NCBI GenBank assembly: GCA_963921425.1
Contig: OY992833.1
Span: 1,986,501 to 2,050,500, forward strand
Reading direction: 5' to 3'
DNA from: Dryas octopetala
Taxonomy: Eukaryota; Streptophyta; Magnoliopsida; Rosales; Rosaceae
DNA: 64,000 nucleotides
The position numbers were made by a program, and so were the translations under genes. Below the pieces are notes generated by a model. It worked only from the letters and a program-made list of their open reading frames with translations, had not been told where the DNA came from and did no database searches. Below are positions 33,630-45,932 of the stretch, one piece after another. How positions within the stretch are numbered: the first letter of the stretch is position 1; each line of letters opens with the position of its first letter.

Positions 33630-34030
33630 TAAAAAATACTCTAAAATTAACTGGTTGGTAAGTTAATACAAAACTAATTACCCTGTTGGGCCAACTGCAC
33701 AATGTAATCTCAAAATCCGAACCATTTATTTTTTAGGCCCTACTTCAAAGACCATCCTCTAAAAAATCTCCAAAATCGAAAAATCATTTAGTCATTTGAT
33801 TATAACAACAACTATTTATATGCTTTTATCGAAAATACTGATCGTTTATTTATTTGATCTCAATTAGATGACTAAATAATTTTCGATTTAGTTGATTTTT
33901 TACAATGATGATCTTTGAAGTAGGGCCTAAATAATGTATGGTTTGGATTATAATATTAGTTATGTAGTGGTCCCAAAAGCATAGTTAGTTTCGTATTAAC
34001 TTGCTAACCAGTTAGCTTTAGAATACTCCT
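33630..34030. mobile_element. About 400-bp foldback MITE in an F-box upstream region
   Basis: Left arm ATACTCTAAAATTAACTGG.. and right arm ..CCAGTTAGCTTTAGAATACT are reverse complements, and the complementarity extends inward (GCCCTACTTCAAAGA versus TCTTTGAAGTAGGGC). Flanked by TA-rich sequence. Compared with 19210-19250 it interrupts the F-box upstream region. Confidence 0.75.
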
Positions 34031-35289
34031 CTATATGTATATTTTTTTTAGAATAGTATTGTATTGTTCCAATATGGGGTCTGTAGTTGCCCTTACCTAC
34101 TCCTGCTTTGTATAAATAGTCTCTAAAAAGCCTTTTCGGGCATACAATTAATGAAGAATAGTCCTTTTAGTTTATTTTCTTAAAGTTTTTCCTTTTAACA
34201 GTAAAATTTTGAATTTCGCAAAAATTTCTATTGAAATTTCAACAGAAATTTCAATAAATTTTAAATTTTGACATCTATAATCTATACACTCAACCCTATA
34301 TATTCTATATACCCTAATACACTTTATACTCTATAATTTACACATTAAACCCTATTTACTCTAGAATTTTAGAATATGGTATAAGATATTAGAGTTTAGG
34401 TCCTTTAGGGTATTTTTAATTATTTTTTATATAGAAATGTGGTTTAGGGTTTAAAAACAACTCAACTAAATCCCAAAAGAGCCAAACTAAACCCCAAACC
34501 TATTTTTTCTTTTTAATTGCCCAAATTGCCCCAAACCCCAATCAACCTTAAATCCTTGTTTTGTCTTTTTTGTCTTTTTTCTTTTCTCTTATTTTCTTTT
34601 CTTTGTGATATTTATAAAGAAAACGAAGAAACTAGTTGTTCGAATTAATAATGTAATTTTCAGAATTTTTTTGGATTTTTTTTTCTGTATTTATTTCAAT
34701 ATTTTATGTAATTTTATTAATTAAAATAATGAAATATACATTAACTCAGATTTAATCCCGTCTGTTGATCTCCAACGAACAGCAAATGAATACCGTTGAT
34801 CTCCAACAGAAACACCAATTCAAATAAACATTTTACTTTTGTTGATTAATTGTTTTAAAAGCAAATGGATACTGTCTATTTAGGGTTTTTTTAAAGTCCA
34901 GTTGCAAAAAATAATAATAATAATTGATTACACGGCCCACCCACTATAGTAAGGTACTGTAGCGGTCCACTTTTTAAAATGCTAGAATCAAGTGTGAGAA
35001 AAGCCATCAAAATAAATCAAAATTACAATATTGCCACCAGTTTTCTCTGACAACCTAGTATAACTAACGCTGCTACACTATGCTTTTCATGTAACTTTTA
35101 TTATTTTATTATTAAACTCTTACAACTTGCCACTTACTTCACTGTGCTTTATGTACCTTTCATTATTTTATTATTAAACAATTATAACTTGTCAGGTGTT
35201 GTTGTTGCTTTTAGGCTATTGAACTAAATTTATACATGTTCAATTTTTTATTTTTTATTTTTTACAAAATGATACAAGGGTATATTTTC
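34031..35289. other. Upstream-region remnant and AT-rich repeats
   Basis: 34060-34200 matches 19245-19450 and 27540-27720 (F-box far upstream). 34205-34620 matches 49560-50040 and in part 22360-22680 (repeated AACCCTATATACTCTATA-like and AAACCCCAAA motifs), a dispersed element family. 34620-35289 is AT-rich with no recognised gene. Confidence 0.5.
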
Positions 35290-36235
35290 ATTGTTAAAAC
35301 ATAAATGGACAATAATATATTGTTATTGTTAAACAATAACAATAAGATTATAATGACAAATAGTAACAACCACATTCCGAACCAAATTAAAAAATTGTCA
35401 TTGTTCATTAGAGAATTGCCACTTTAGACAATCGCAATAACATAAAACCATTAGTCATCCTCACTCAACCCATGATCAAGGTATTTTTTAACAAGCTACA
35501 CGGTATATTGTTACTGACAAATAGTAACAATAACATATTGTTACTGCTAACAATAACTAATATGTTCTTAGCCAAGCAGTAACAATATAGTAACAATAAC
35601 TAATATGTTGTTAGCCTTACTTGCAATTTCGATTATATGTAAAAAATGGGCAAAAAGCTTTGCATGCATTCAACCATTGAATATGAAAAAATTGCAATAA
35701 ACCAAATTTTAAACCCTAAATATCACATATTAACAGGTTGTCATTGTCAAGCAGTAATAACCATGGTCTCACTTACATTTTTTATTGTATGTGAAAAATT
35801 GGCAAAAAGACTTACAAATTAAACCAGTCAGTATGAAACAATTATAATAAACCAAATTTCAAATCCTGCTGAAAAATCACAGTAACATTACTAACAAATG
35901 ATAATAATAACATGTTATTGCTGACAAACAGTAACAACCATAACTTTAATTACATTTTCGATTCTATGTAAAAAGTTGTCAGAAAGCCTTACAAATTAAA
36001 CTAGTCAATATGAAACAATCACAATATACAAAATTTCAACCCTAAAAAATTATAGTAACAGTATAACCTCACTTACATTTTCAATTAACTAAAAAATTGA
36101 TAGCAAACCTTATACCTTCAACCATTTATTATGAAAAAATCAAAATAATTCATATTTTATATCTTAAAAGACATAAAGATCACAATAATAGGTTGTTAGT
36201 GACAAACAATAGCAACTACAAAATTTCTTCAACAA
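35290..36235. repeat. Degenerate tandem array, unit about 125-170 bp
   Basis: A block with GTGAAAAATTGGCAAAAAG followed by CTTACAAATTAAACCAGTCA and a GTAACAATAACAT-type segment recurs at about 35640, 35800, 35970 and 36090. The 5' part (35290-35640) is rich in TTGTTACTG/CAGTAACAA motifs. Units are strongly diverged. Function unknown. Confidence 0.5.
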
Positions 36236-36617
36236 CTTCGTTTAATAGAAATTCACACTAGCAGGCTTCATCAACGTTAACACACCAGCCTACCACTAGC
36301 CTATTTCAATGATAGCTATTCTACTTTAATTATGGCTTATCTTGTAATTGTTGTGCTTTAATTAATAATTGTGGCTTCTTGTACGATGGTGAGCATCTCA
36401 AGTACTAGACTTGCTAGCTGTAAAGTGTTTGTAAAAGAATCCTATGCTTTTGTAAGAATTCAAACTAAGCAGAATATCAATATATAAAAAAATAAAAAAA
36501 AGGTGGACTGTATAGAAATAGTGCAATGTGGGTATATTAATAATTATATGATTTATTTAAGAAAAATTTTGAAGAAAATGACTTTAATTTACGTGTCGAA
36601 GCCAAATCAAGACTCTC

Positions 36618-38083
36618 ACTTCAAAAGTGCATCTGTTAGGATTTAGGACTAACACTTTACTTAAGCGCCCCTAGTTTTAGGGGTAAAATTGTCACTCTAC
36701 TCACCATTAAAAAATAATTATAAAAATTATAAAATTAATTGTTAAAAAATAAAAATATAAAAGAGCTTTACAGACCCTCTCCCTCCCTCACTGCCACCAT
36801 CCGCCACTCCGGCAGCCTCCCCGTGCTGGCCACCCCCTCCACGCCGGCCTCCCTCCCGGCGCCAACAGCCCACACAACTCAGGGCCAGTTTGGTATTGCT
36901 ATGAGGAAAAATAAATGTAAAGTAAAACAGCTGTAAAGTAAAGTCAGTTGTAAAGTAAAGCAGTTGAGTGTTTGGTAAACTATGTTTTCAAAAGTGCTGT
37001 AAGTGCAAAAAAAATATCAAAGTATTTGGTAAATATTAATGTAAAAGTGTCGTGATTGTTTATAATTACTAAAAATTGTTGCTGTGATTCATTGCAGTTT
37101 TCAAAAGCATATAGAAACCTGCTTTATGTTTTGTTTTTGCTGTAGGGAGTTGAGAATTGTGGGAAAAAACAGTTTTTAATTCTTTTACCTAACACCAAAA
37201 TTGTTATAAGTGATTGAGAATTGTCATCCACAGCAGCTTTTGAATCCTCCACCGCAATCCCAAACGGGGCCTCACTCAACCTGCCAAAATTGCCTGCTTG
37301 TACCCACCCTCTTTCTATTTGGAGGTGGCTGATACTTGATGCTTCTGGGATCTCAACTTCCAAAAAAGAAAAGTGAACCAGATTCAAAACCCAAATCGCA
37401 ACAAAAACGTGATTAATCCTTGATCAAGTAAAATAGGCCCCCTTGTGCGCTTTTCGCATATCAGGCTCTACGACTCTCCAATTTTTTAACCCAAAACTCA
37501 TTCTCAAAGTCAAAGGTGCTCTGTATTTAGAATAAATTCTTGATAATCATGGACTAGAAATAAAGAAAGAGAGAAATGGGTTCTATGCACACAAGTCCTG
37601 ATTCTTGAAAGGGGTTGTGGAGATAATGAAGGAATATTAAGGAAGGTGAGAAGGAAAAGTAGGTGTTTAAGGAATGGGATGAACTTTGATGGATTTTGGG
37701 TTAACGTTGTTGCACTGTATTAAGAGAGAAATAGAGAAATAGATGTAGGTCGCCAAAACAGGCCGGGGGACGTTGCCGGCGTGGGGAAGTGAGTTTTTTT
37801 TTTTTTTTTTCTTCTTTTAGTTTTTTAATTTTGTTTCCTTTTAGTTTGTTTTAATTGTTTTTTCTTCTTTCAGTTTTATTTATTAATTATTTATTTTTTT
37901 CTCTTAGTTTTTTTTTTAGTTTTATAATTATTTTAATAGTGAAAAATGTCAATTTAATCCTTTAAAATTGATCATGTGCATGACACATGATTAATTTTTC
38001 ACAGAAAGTGTAATGGATTTGACGAAATAGTCTCATTTGTCACTAAAGTAAAGTAATAGTCATAACTGATGTACTTTTGAAGT
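36618..38083. mobile_element. Long-TIR transposon (MULE-like) with nested hAT-type MITE
   Basis: The left end (ACTTCAAAAGTGCATCTGTTA, then CTTTACTTAAG) and right end (CTTTAGTGACAAAT-complement region ending GTACTTTTGAAGT) are imperfect inverted repeats of more than 50 bp. The interior has a CT/GC-rich segment near 36770-36880 and 37740-37790, and a long T tract. No transposase. A MITE lies inside at 36882-37275. Confidence 0.6.
36882..37275. mobile_element. hAT-type MITE nested in the long-TIR element
   Basis: Ends GGGCCAGTTTGGTATTGC and GCAATCCCAAACGGGGCC are imperfect inverted repeats. The GGGC..GTTTGG start and AAAGTAAAGCAG repeats fit a common plant hAT MITE type. Target duplication not resolved. 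Confidence 0.6.
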
Positions 38084-38675
38084 TGAAATCCTGATCTGGT
38101 TCCGACACCTAAATTTAAGTTATTTTGCTCAAATTTTCCCATTAATTAAAAGTCATTGCCTTAGCTTCTCACTCTCTTCTAAGAATGCGCACATGAGCCT
38201 GCCCCTTTCTCAATTAGACTCAAAATCAGTAATGCTCAATTAAACTCAACTTCATCGGCCCAGTGTGAGTATAGAAATCAATTTTTGAGACCCATTCTTA
38301 AAAATCAAAATTAGAATCAGGCCTTCAGTGTGGAAGACCTAACATGCCGATTGGCTTCAACTCCTCCCTATTTTGTTGCACCAGTTTAACATAATTTGGT
38401 ACGACGATGTCTATGACTTTGTACAATTGTACATACATTTTTTATTTATTTACTTTTATGAAAATTTTAGCAAGTCATGATAGAGAAGGACTTGCCTGTA
38501 ATGTAGTTACAGTGACGTGGCATCACGTTTTATCTATTTTTATTTTTTAATTAAAAAAAAACCCTTGTAGGCTTTTCTTTCTCTGAACTCTCGCTTCTAG
38601 CCTCTCTCCCCTTACTCGCACTCAGTTTGGTTCTTCCAGATCAAAGTAAAAATGAAAAAAGAAAAAAGAAAAAAA
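38084..38675. other. Non-coding; fragment of the dispersed F-box upstream block
   Basis: 38340-38480 matches 50910-51040 (ACATGCCGATTGGCTTCAAC..). The rest is AT- or CT-rich without a gene. Confidence 0.45.
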
Positions 38676-39120
38676 GGCTAATTACAAATAAATCAATAAA
38701 ACTTTTTATAATTACTTTTAGTCAATGCACTTTTTATAATTGCATTTTAGTCAAAACGACTTAGGGTTTAGCTCCCGGGTTTTAAGCAGAACCCAAAACT
38801 CGAGACCTAAACCCTAAGCCATAAGCTCCAAAACCTAATTCTAAACCATAAACCTCATTTATATACCTTGCACGCCATTTCTAAACCCTAAATTAAATTA
38901 AGGGCAACGTCATAATTTTACGCTCATAAGTAATGAAAAAAATGAATGGGCAAATTGACATTTTTCAATGCACTAAAGTACACGACATCATCAAGTGGAT
39001 TGAGCTTTGTGACTAAAATGAAATATAATTTCAAAACTCATTGACCTTTATAGGAAAATAAAATTTACATTGACTATTATGTCATATTGAAATATTTTAT
39101 TGATTTAAATGTAATTTGCT
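38676..39120. mobile_element. 445-bp MITE with about 25-bp inverted ends
   Basis: Left end GGCTAATTACAAATAAATCA and right end TGATTTAAATGTAATTTGCT are inverted repeats. The interior contains AAACCCTAAACC-type repeats and CTTTTTATAATTACTTTTAG motifs. A-rich on both flanks, so the target duplication is not readable. Confidence 0.65.
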
Positions 39121-39505
39121 AAAAAAAAAAAATTTGAAAGTTGAAATGAGTCCTTAAGCTCCCATCTTTTTTGTACCCTTCTCAAATTAAAATTGTAAGT
39201 ATATGCTTTGCAAAGAAGCTTGAGAATCACAGAGCATCGCCATGGTTGCTGGAGGCAGACCTTAACTCGATCTGAAAACCGAATCGATGGGGTTTTTTTG
39301 GTCTAGGCGTGTTTGATGAAAGTCCCATTGAAAACAAACCCATTACTCCATTATATGTGGAAGATGACTTTGATTTGGAGGAGTGGTTACACGGTTTGAC
39401 ATAAGAAAATGTTTATCAACTTGATTCTTGACATAAGTCATAGGCCTTCATCTTTTGCAGACTTTACCAACTATATAAACTACTCATAATTTTATGAGAT
39501 GTTTG
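39121..39505. other. Non-coding stretch, possible exon remnant
   Basis: 39230-39410 has less AT bias and short open frames (around GTGGAAGATGACTTTGATTT) but I recognise no family. No other signal. Confidence 0.25.
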
Positions 39506-40326
39506 TTAGATGTATGCCCTAAAAACCAATTTATAATTAAAATTTTAGGAATTAATTAAATAAATATATAAAAGGGCAAAGTCTATTTTATGTATTCACA
39601 TATCAGATAGTGTATGTGATATACTGAACGAATACATAAAATGTTTATAAATATTAAGATAAAGAGAGAGTATTCTTGTGAGTAGAATAGGTAAGACCTT
39701 ATTTCCTAAAGATGTTTCTGACTAACAGATCACACATTGGACACATGTGATTCTATATCAACATTTGTTATATTAGCACCTTTTAAGGTGGATGATGAGT
39801 CTAAGATCATTCGTGTAGGTTGACACTATGATAAACAAGTGGGTACTTAATTAGGGATTAAGTTCACTAAATGTGACCGTTAAAAAGATTTCTTGTATGG
39901 AGTTATATGACAGGTCAAACAAGAATCTTTAATTATAACGTCATAAAGAATCATTTGATCTGAGACACTATAGGTCGCCTTGTGCATGCGTGGCTAGACT
40001 TTGACTATACAATGTTCTCGTACCCGACTAAGGGACTTATAGTGCGTATGGATTGGGTCTAGTGCTTCATGTACGGAGGACCATAGTCGTACAACAAGGA
40101 ATCTGTCACCTTCCGTAAAGAAAACGAATAACCTATGTGACATTCTACGATAGTTGTCCTGAAGACTCTGGCTAGAGCATTGCATTATAAATTGAGAAAT
40201 GAGTATTCTCAAATTATATAGATTGAACAACATCTGTTAGAAGATGTCTAGACATATGGACATCTATAGGAGATTGACAAAGAGTTATCCATGCCCTATT
40301 GTTTATGTTCAGGTTATTGTATGACA
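39506..40326. repeat. LTR-like dispersed sequence
   Basis: Starts TGTTAGATGTATGCCCT and ends near TGTATGACA, with the even base composition and lack of frames typical of long plant LTRs. No matching partner is in the window and the flanking 5 bp do not match, so this rests on resemblance only. Confidence 0.35.
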
Positions 40327-40336
40327 GAAGGATATA

Positions 40337-41150
40337 TTACGATTGATAATAATTGAATATGACATTTTGTTTGGTGCTGAACAGAATGCTGATATCCTTC
40401 TTTCTCTTCAAATTGCAGTTATATTGCGCAATAAAAGCCTTGCAAAGTTCTGCAAAGCTCCTGCTGGATATCGCCTGAAGTTGCCCGAACCATGTTAGGG
40501 CCAATCCCGATAGGCTTAAGGGAAACAGCTTACACATCAGAGCCTCGTCATGTGACTCCAAGATCATCTACTGCTGAAAATGATAAATGTTTCGATCCAA
40601 TCAGTGGTTTCGTTGAACATTTTGAACTTAGGATGGGTGAATTTGTCGGGCCTCTTTGCGTGTAAGATCTCCTCTATGAATGGAGATCGGCATGTTCCCC
40701 TGGCTGCTTCCAGGGTGAGTTCGATCGGCAGGGGTCTTCGCTTTGAGCTCTTTCACCATCTTGTGAATCACATCTCTCAGCTCTCATTTCTTTTTTTTCT
40801 TCATGTGTCCATGCCAGGAAGGGCCTGAACCGTTCCCTTCGTAGCTTCTGGTAATCTCCACTTCGTCTGAACTAGCTTCAATTGAAGATCCTTCTCCTTC
40901 GGGTTCATGCATCCGCTCTTTTTGCTTTTCACGCCTGTTACCTCTGTCTTGTTGTCTTTCATGTTCTCCCACCTTCTTCAGCGCATCCTTCGCTATCCTT
41001 CTTGTTTCGCGGAGTTCATCCAGTAGTTTCCTTATGTAAGGCCGTACGAGGTCGCATCCCCTGCTCCTTGAGAACCTCCTGAGTTCTGCTGTTGCGCAAT
41101 AGCAGCAGGAGACCTCGGGTTGCTAGCAAGTTCGATCCCGACAGTCATGG
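40337..41150 (-). pseudogene. Ty3/gypsy gag remnant
   Basis: The minus strand from 40567 reads DEALMCKLFPLSLSGLAL then TWFGQL and SFAELCKAFIAQYN, the conserved centre of the gypsy retrotrans_gag domain. 40784-41080 upstream encodes charged sequence (RREKQKERMHEPEGEG) of the kind found in the gag N-terminus. No pol is present. Broken by stops. Confidence 0.65.
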
Positions 41151-41399
41151 TATTGATGAACGACTTTTTTTTTCTAAGCTTCCCACAGACGATGCCAACT
41201 TTTGGATCCATAATCTTCGAAGAAGAATGATTTGGTCTACTACAGGTAATATTGACTTCGGAATCGAACTATGGATCAGCTTAGAATGGGCTTGGGTTCT
41301 TGGTTTGAAGTTGTTTTTGAAAGGCAGGTGGGGTACCTGCAAAAGGTTCTCCGACGCTCAAGTCAATGCTTGAATGATTGTTGAATGCTCTAAAAGATT

Positions 41400-42014
41400 G
41401 ATTGTGTACATTTCATAATGACTTTCCCATTTTCTTTTCTTCCGAAATTCAGGCCATTACATTTGACTCTTCCTTGATCTGTGTCACGAAGTTGTTTTTG
41501 TTGTAAAAAGACTTGGTTTGGGTAGTCATGCTAGAGAAGGCCTGAGCATTGTTCGCAATAGATGACATGTAGCTAGGGAAGCCTTTTGTTTAACTGCAAT
41601 CTCTTTACTTGGAAGAAGTCTGGAGAGTTCTTTAGGATCCATAGGTTCTTAACGCACTCAAATCAATGCGACAAAGGCATCATATTTAGTGGGAAGAGTG
41701 TTTATAATATGTACAACAAGATTGAAACAATAAAGTCTTCCCAAAAGAAGAACAAAAAAAAAAAAAAAAAAAACAATACAGAGAACTAAGTAATACTTAC
41801 TAAGACAGAGAACAATACAGAGTCATCCCAAAAGAAGAAAAAAAACAAACAATACAGAGAACTAAGTAATACTTACTAGGGTAGATCCTTCCAAAGGACA
41901 CCCTTGTTCATGAAGAGGATAAATTTTAGGTAAGCAACCTACCCTTAACTCTCATTCACAAATTCAGCAAGACTACCTAGGTATGGCAGATATTACTAGT
42001 TACTACACTTGGCC
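41400..42014. other. 3' flank of F-box pseudogene F
   Basis: Matches 24130-24864 (AGGCCATTACAT.TGACTCTTCC.., AACAATACAGAG repeats, GGTATGGCAGAT), which lies downstream of copy D. Long A run at 41755-41773. No gene. Confidence 0.6.
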
Positions 42015-42373
42015 TTAATCTGAAAGGTACCCATTATAGATAAGTTCAGGATCAAAATGATAACTGACCACCTCAGAAAGCCCATTTGCATCATTAAGCA
42101 CTCTAGAACCCTCACACCTGAATTTACTTATAGTTATATGAGAAACAAGCTTCCGAATTTCATCATCGCCTTCAAAACCCACACAATCCCTCACATCCAA
42201 AAGCACAAGCTGTTTGCACCTCTCAAGTAAAATGACAAGACTGTCCCGAAATATGAATGCCCTCCTCAAAATCAAGTACTTAATCTTAGGCAGCTGGTTG
42301 ACAATTGCCAAGGCCTGGTCTTTGCTGATATTGGCAAACCCCACACGCAGACAATCAAAGTTGTTGCAGTGAA

Positions 42374-42838
42374 ATCTCAAGGTTCTGGAATCCACCAGAG
42401 AAATAGATTAGGGAAAACCAGCGTTAACCCTAAGAAAGAATTTGGAATCCACTAGAGAAATGAGAGAAATCTCAAGGTTTTCTGATTGAAAATAATAAAA
42501 CTGAATGTTACAAACAGCCAAAAAGGTTGTTTAAATACGTTCAGAACCCTAGACGTTCGAAATTCAAAACGGAAATAAAAATGGAAATAAAGTGCAATTT
42601 AGGAAACTTATTCAAAAACATTAAATTGCTTATTTGAAGCCCTAAACGAAGGAATTTGGCCAATATAGGCCCTCGATCATCGCCTGTGGCGATGACTTGA
42701 ATTTGTCTCGTCGTTCCCTTCGAATCGGTATATCATGGGCCCATTTTTGACACTGGGCCGGGCTGAAGCTTGTTTCTTTTCTTGGCCTTCTGGCGGTCAA
42801 GTTGTTGCATGAACCGTTCTGTCATTTGTTCAACATCA
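42374..42838 (-). repeat. 3' LTR of CRM-like element
   Basis: Matches 47379-47833 except at its outer end (42374-42410), where a second copy of an internal LTR segment (GGAATCCACCAGAGAAAT-like) replaces the expected terminal sequence ending in CA. Confidence 0.85.
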
Positions 42839-45800
42839 GTCTCCTCCACTTCAGAAGAACTCGACCCCGAGTTATCTTCAGGATACAAAGGCTCCGTATC
42901 GGCATGGAAGGCATGCAAGTCTGCCACATTAAAGTGCTAGAAATTCCCATTGACTCCGGCAAGTCCACCACATAAGCATTGTCATTAATCCGATGGAGAA
43001 TTTTGTAAGGACCATACTTGTGTGGTTTCAGTTTGTTGTAGGTACCCACTGGGAATCTATCTTTCCTCAAGAAAATCATCACTGAATCACCTTCTTTGAA
43101 CACCTTCACTCGCCTATGTTTGTCTGCAGCAGCCTTGTACTTGGCATTTGTGGCCTCTAACTTTTTTCGGACCTCAACCTGTATAGTTTGAACCTCTTCC
43201 GCCATATTTTCAGCTGCCACACTTACCCCATGTCCCTTGAGAAGTTTCACTAGATCAACCACATGCTTAGGAGTCGCAGTGTAAACCAGAGAGAATGTTG
43301 ATTGTCCAATTGCACTATGGGCAGCACTGTTGTATGCAAATTCTGCCTGGGGCAAAGCGAAGTCTCACTGTTTTGGTTTGTCTCCACAAATGCTGCGAAT
43401 CATATTTCCCAAGGATCTGTTCGTCACCTCTGTTTGTCCATCAGTTTAGGGATGGGCTGTGCTACTACGATTCAGGGCTGTCCCAAACATCCTCCACAAA
43501 GTGATCCAGAAATGGCTGAGGAACTTGGTGTCACGATCAGAGGTAATAGACTGGGGCACTCCATGCAATCTGACAACCTCCCGAAAGAACAATTTGGCTA
43601 TGTTGGATGCATCAGATGTCTTTCGGCATGGAATAAAGTGCGCCATCTTTGAGAACCTGTCAACAACAACAAAAACAGAATCCACTCCCCTTTGGGTTCA
43701 TGGAAGACCCAGCACAAAGTCCATAGAGAGGTCCTGCCAAATATTGTTAGGAACATGCAAAGGCATATAAAGTCTAGTGTTTTGTGACTGACCCTTGGCA
43801 ACCTGGCAGGTGTAACATTTTCTCACAATATTTCCCACATCCCTCTTCAGCTGTGGCCAAAAGTAACGCTCCTCCAAGCTAGCAATAGTCTTGTCTCGGC
43901 CCAAATGCGCACTTAATCCTCCACCATGTAGGTCTCAGATCAATTTCTCCCTCAAAGAAGAGCTAGGGATGCTCAACCTGTTACCCTTAAACAAATACCT
44001 ATCACTAACATGGAAATCCATGACGGGTTGGTTTTGGACACACTTAGTCCACAGGTCTTTGAAATCATCGTCTGTAGTATACAAGTCTCTCAGAAACTGA
44101 AACCCAACTATTTCTTGGGAAAGAGTAATATGCAAAGTGGCTCGCCTACTCAATGCATCTGCCACTCGGTTCAAGGCTCCAGACTTGTGTTTAATCACAA
44201 AAGGGAACTTCTGTAGAAAAGTGGCCCATCGGACATGCATTTTATTAACCTGCTTCTGACTATTAATAAATTTTAGGGCTTGGTGATCAGTATACAGCAC
44301 AAACTCCCGTTGTATCAAGTAATGCTCCCACTGCTTCAAAGCTCTCACAACGGCATAAAACTCCTGGTCATAAGTATTCCATTTATGGCGAGCTTCACTA
44401 AGTTTCTCACTGAAAAATGCTACTGGCCTCTTTTCTTGTGACAACACGGCACCGACTCCCACTCCACTAGCATCACATTCGACCTCGAATATCTTCTCAA
44501 AACTGGGAAGTGCCAACACTGGGGTAGTACAAAGTTTCTCCTTCATTAGAGCAAAACTTCTCTCCTGTTCTTCTCCCCAATGAAATCGGCCTTGCTTCAA
44601 ACACTCAGTAATAAGAGCAGTGATAACACTAAAATTTCGCACAAACCTCCGATAAAATGTAGTTAACCCATGGAAACTTCTTACGTCACCCACTATTTTT
44701 GGAGTGGGCCACTCCCTGATAGCTCGAATCTTCTCCTCATCCACATGAATTCCTTCCGCACTAATTACAAAGCCCAGAAACAATAGCTTGCTGGTGAGGA
44801 AGGAGCACTTCTTCAAGTTGACAAAAAGCTGGTTGTCCTTTAGCACCATTAGAACTTGTCGCAAGTGAGCTAAGTGCTCCTCCTTGGTCTTGCTGTAGAT
44901 AAGGATATCATCAAAATAAACTACAACAAATGAACCAATCAAAGGGCGTAGAACCTGGTTCATGAGGCGCATAAAAGTACTCGGAGCATTAGACAAGCCG
45001 AATGGCATCACCAGCCACTCGTACAATCCATCCTTGTTTTTGAAAGCTGTCTTCCACTCATCCCCTGGTTTGATCCGAATTTGGTGGTAGCCACTGTGGA
45101 GATCAATCTTAGAGAACAACTTTGATCCATCTAGCACATCCAACATGTCATCCAAGCGTGGTATAGGGAACCGATATTTGATAGTGATCTTGTTGATCGC
45201 CCAACTATCAACACACTGGCGCATACCATCCTTCTTTGGAACTAACAAAACAGGCACTGCACACGGGCTCATACTCTCACGAATAAACCCTTTTTTCAAC
45301 AGCTCTTCAATCTTTTCCTTCAATATCTCGTTCTCTTTCGGGCTCATTCTGTAATGAGGAAGGTTAGGTAAACTAGCTCTTGGCACCAAGTCAATGTGGT
45401 GTTGTATATCTCTCATAGGAGGAAGTTGATCTGGTAGGTCATCAGAAACCAACTCTTGAAAATCACCCAAAATTTTGTGCACTTCTGTGGGAATCGTCGC
45501 CCCTTTTGTCTCGGCTGTCAGCAAACCTTGTGAGCCCCTTTTGTGCACTACTAATGGATAAATTGCATGGGCCTCTTCTGCAGCTTTCACAAGTTCATGT
45601 TCACTGCTAGAAATAGCCAGAAAATTTGAACTCTTTATTCTTGGTCGTTCAGTCTTCCCTGTCTGACTTATTGGTGCCAGTGCAATCTTGTGAGAACCCC
45701 AAGCAAACAAGTAGACATTATCTCGACCTCTATGGGTGACATCAACGTCAAACTGCCATGGTCGACCCAAGAGAATATGACACGCATCCATATCAATGAC

Positions 45801-45872
45801 ATCACACATAATTTCTTCTTTATAGTGCTTACCGATGGAGAGAGGAACTCGACAAACTTCGGTTACTTGCAT
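42733..45872 (-). pseudogene. CRM-like pol: protease end, RT, RNase H, integrase
   Basis: 43935-45872 is open for 645 codons: the protease end ([10 protein letters not shown]), reverse transcriptase ([13 protein letters not shown], catalytic YFDDILIYS), and RNase H ([35 protein letters not shown]). After an in-frame stop the integrase follows with its zinc Cys pair ([10 protein letters not shown]), catalytic core ([23 protein letters not shown]) and C-terminal domain ([34 protein letters not shown]). At least three further stops (near 43696, 43444 and 43370) and a frameshift near 42920 break it. The final residues ([13 protein letters not shown]) lie inside the LTR. Non-functional relic. Confidence 0.9.
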
Positions 45873-45932
45873 TGAAGGGCCTTTCTTGACCCACCCTAGG
45901 GAATATGGAGCTGCATGCTTCTCTGTTAGTAA

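Noticed and set aside
39506-40326. Solo LTR call
   Set aside because: Starts TG and ends CA and looks LTR-like, but no partner and no 5-bp duplication was found, so it is listed only as LTR-like.
43295-43770. Plus-strand open frames over 100 codons
   Set aside because: Shadows antisense to the integrase region of the CRM-like element.
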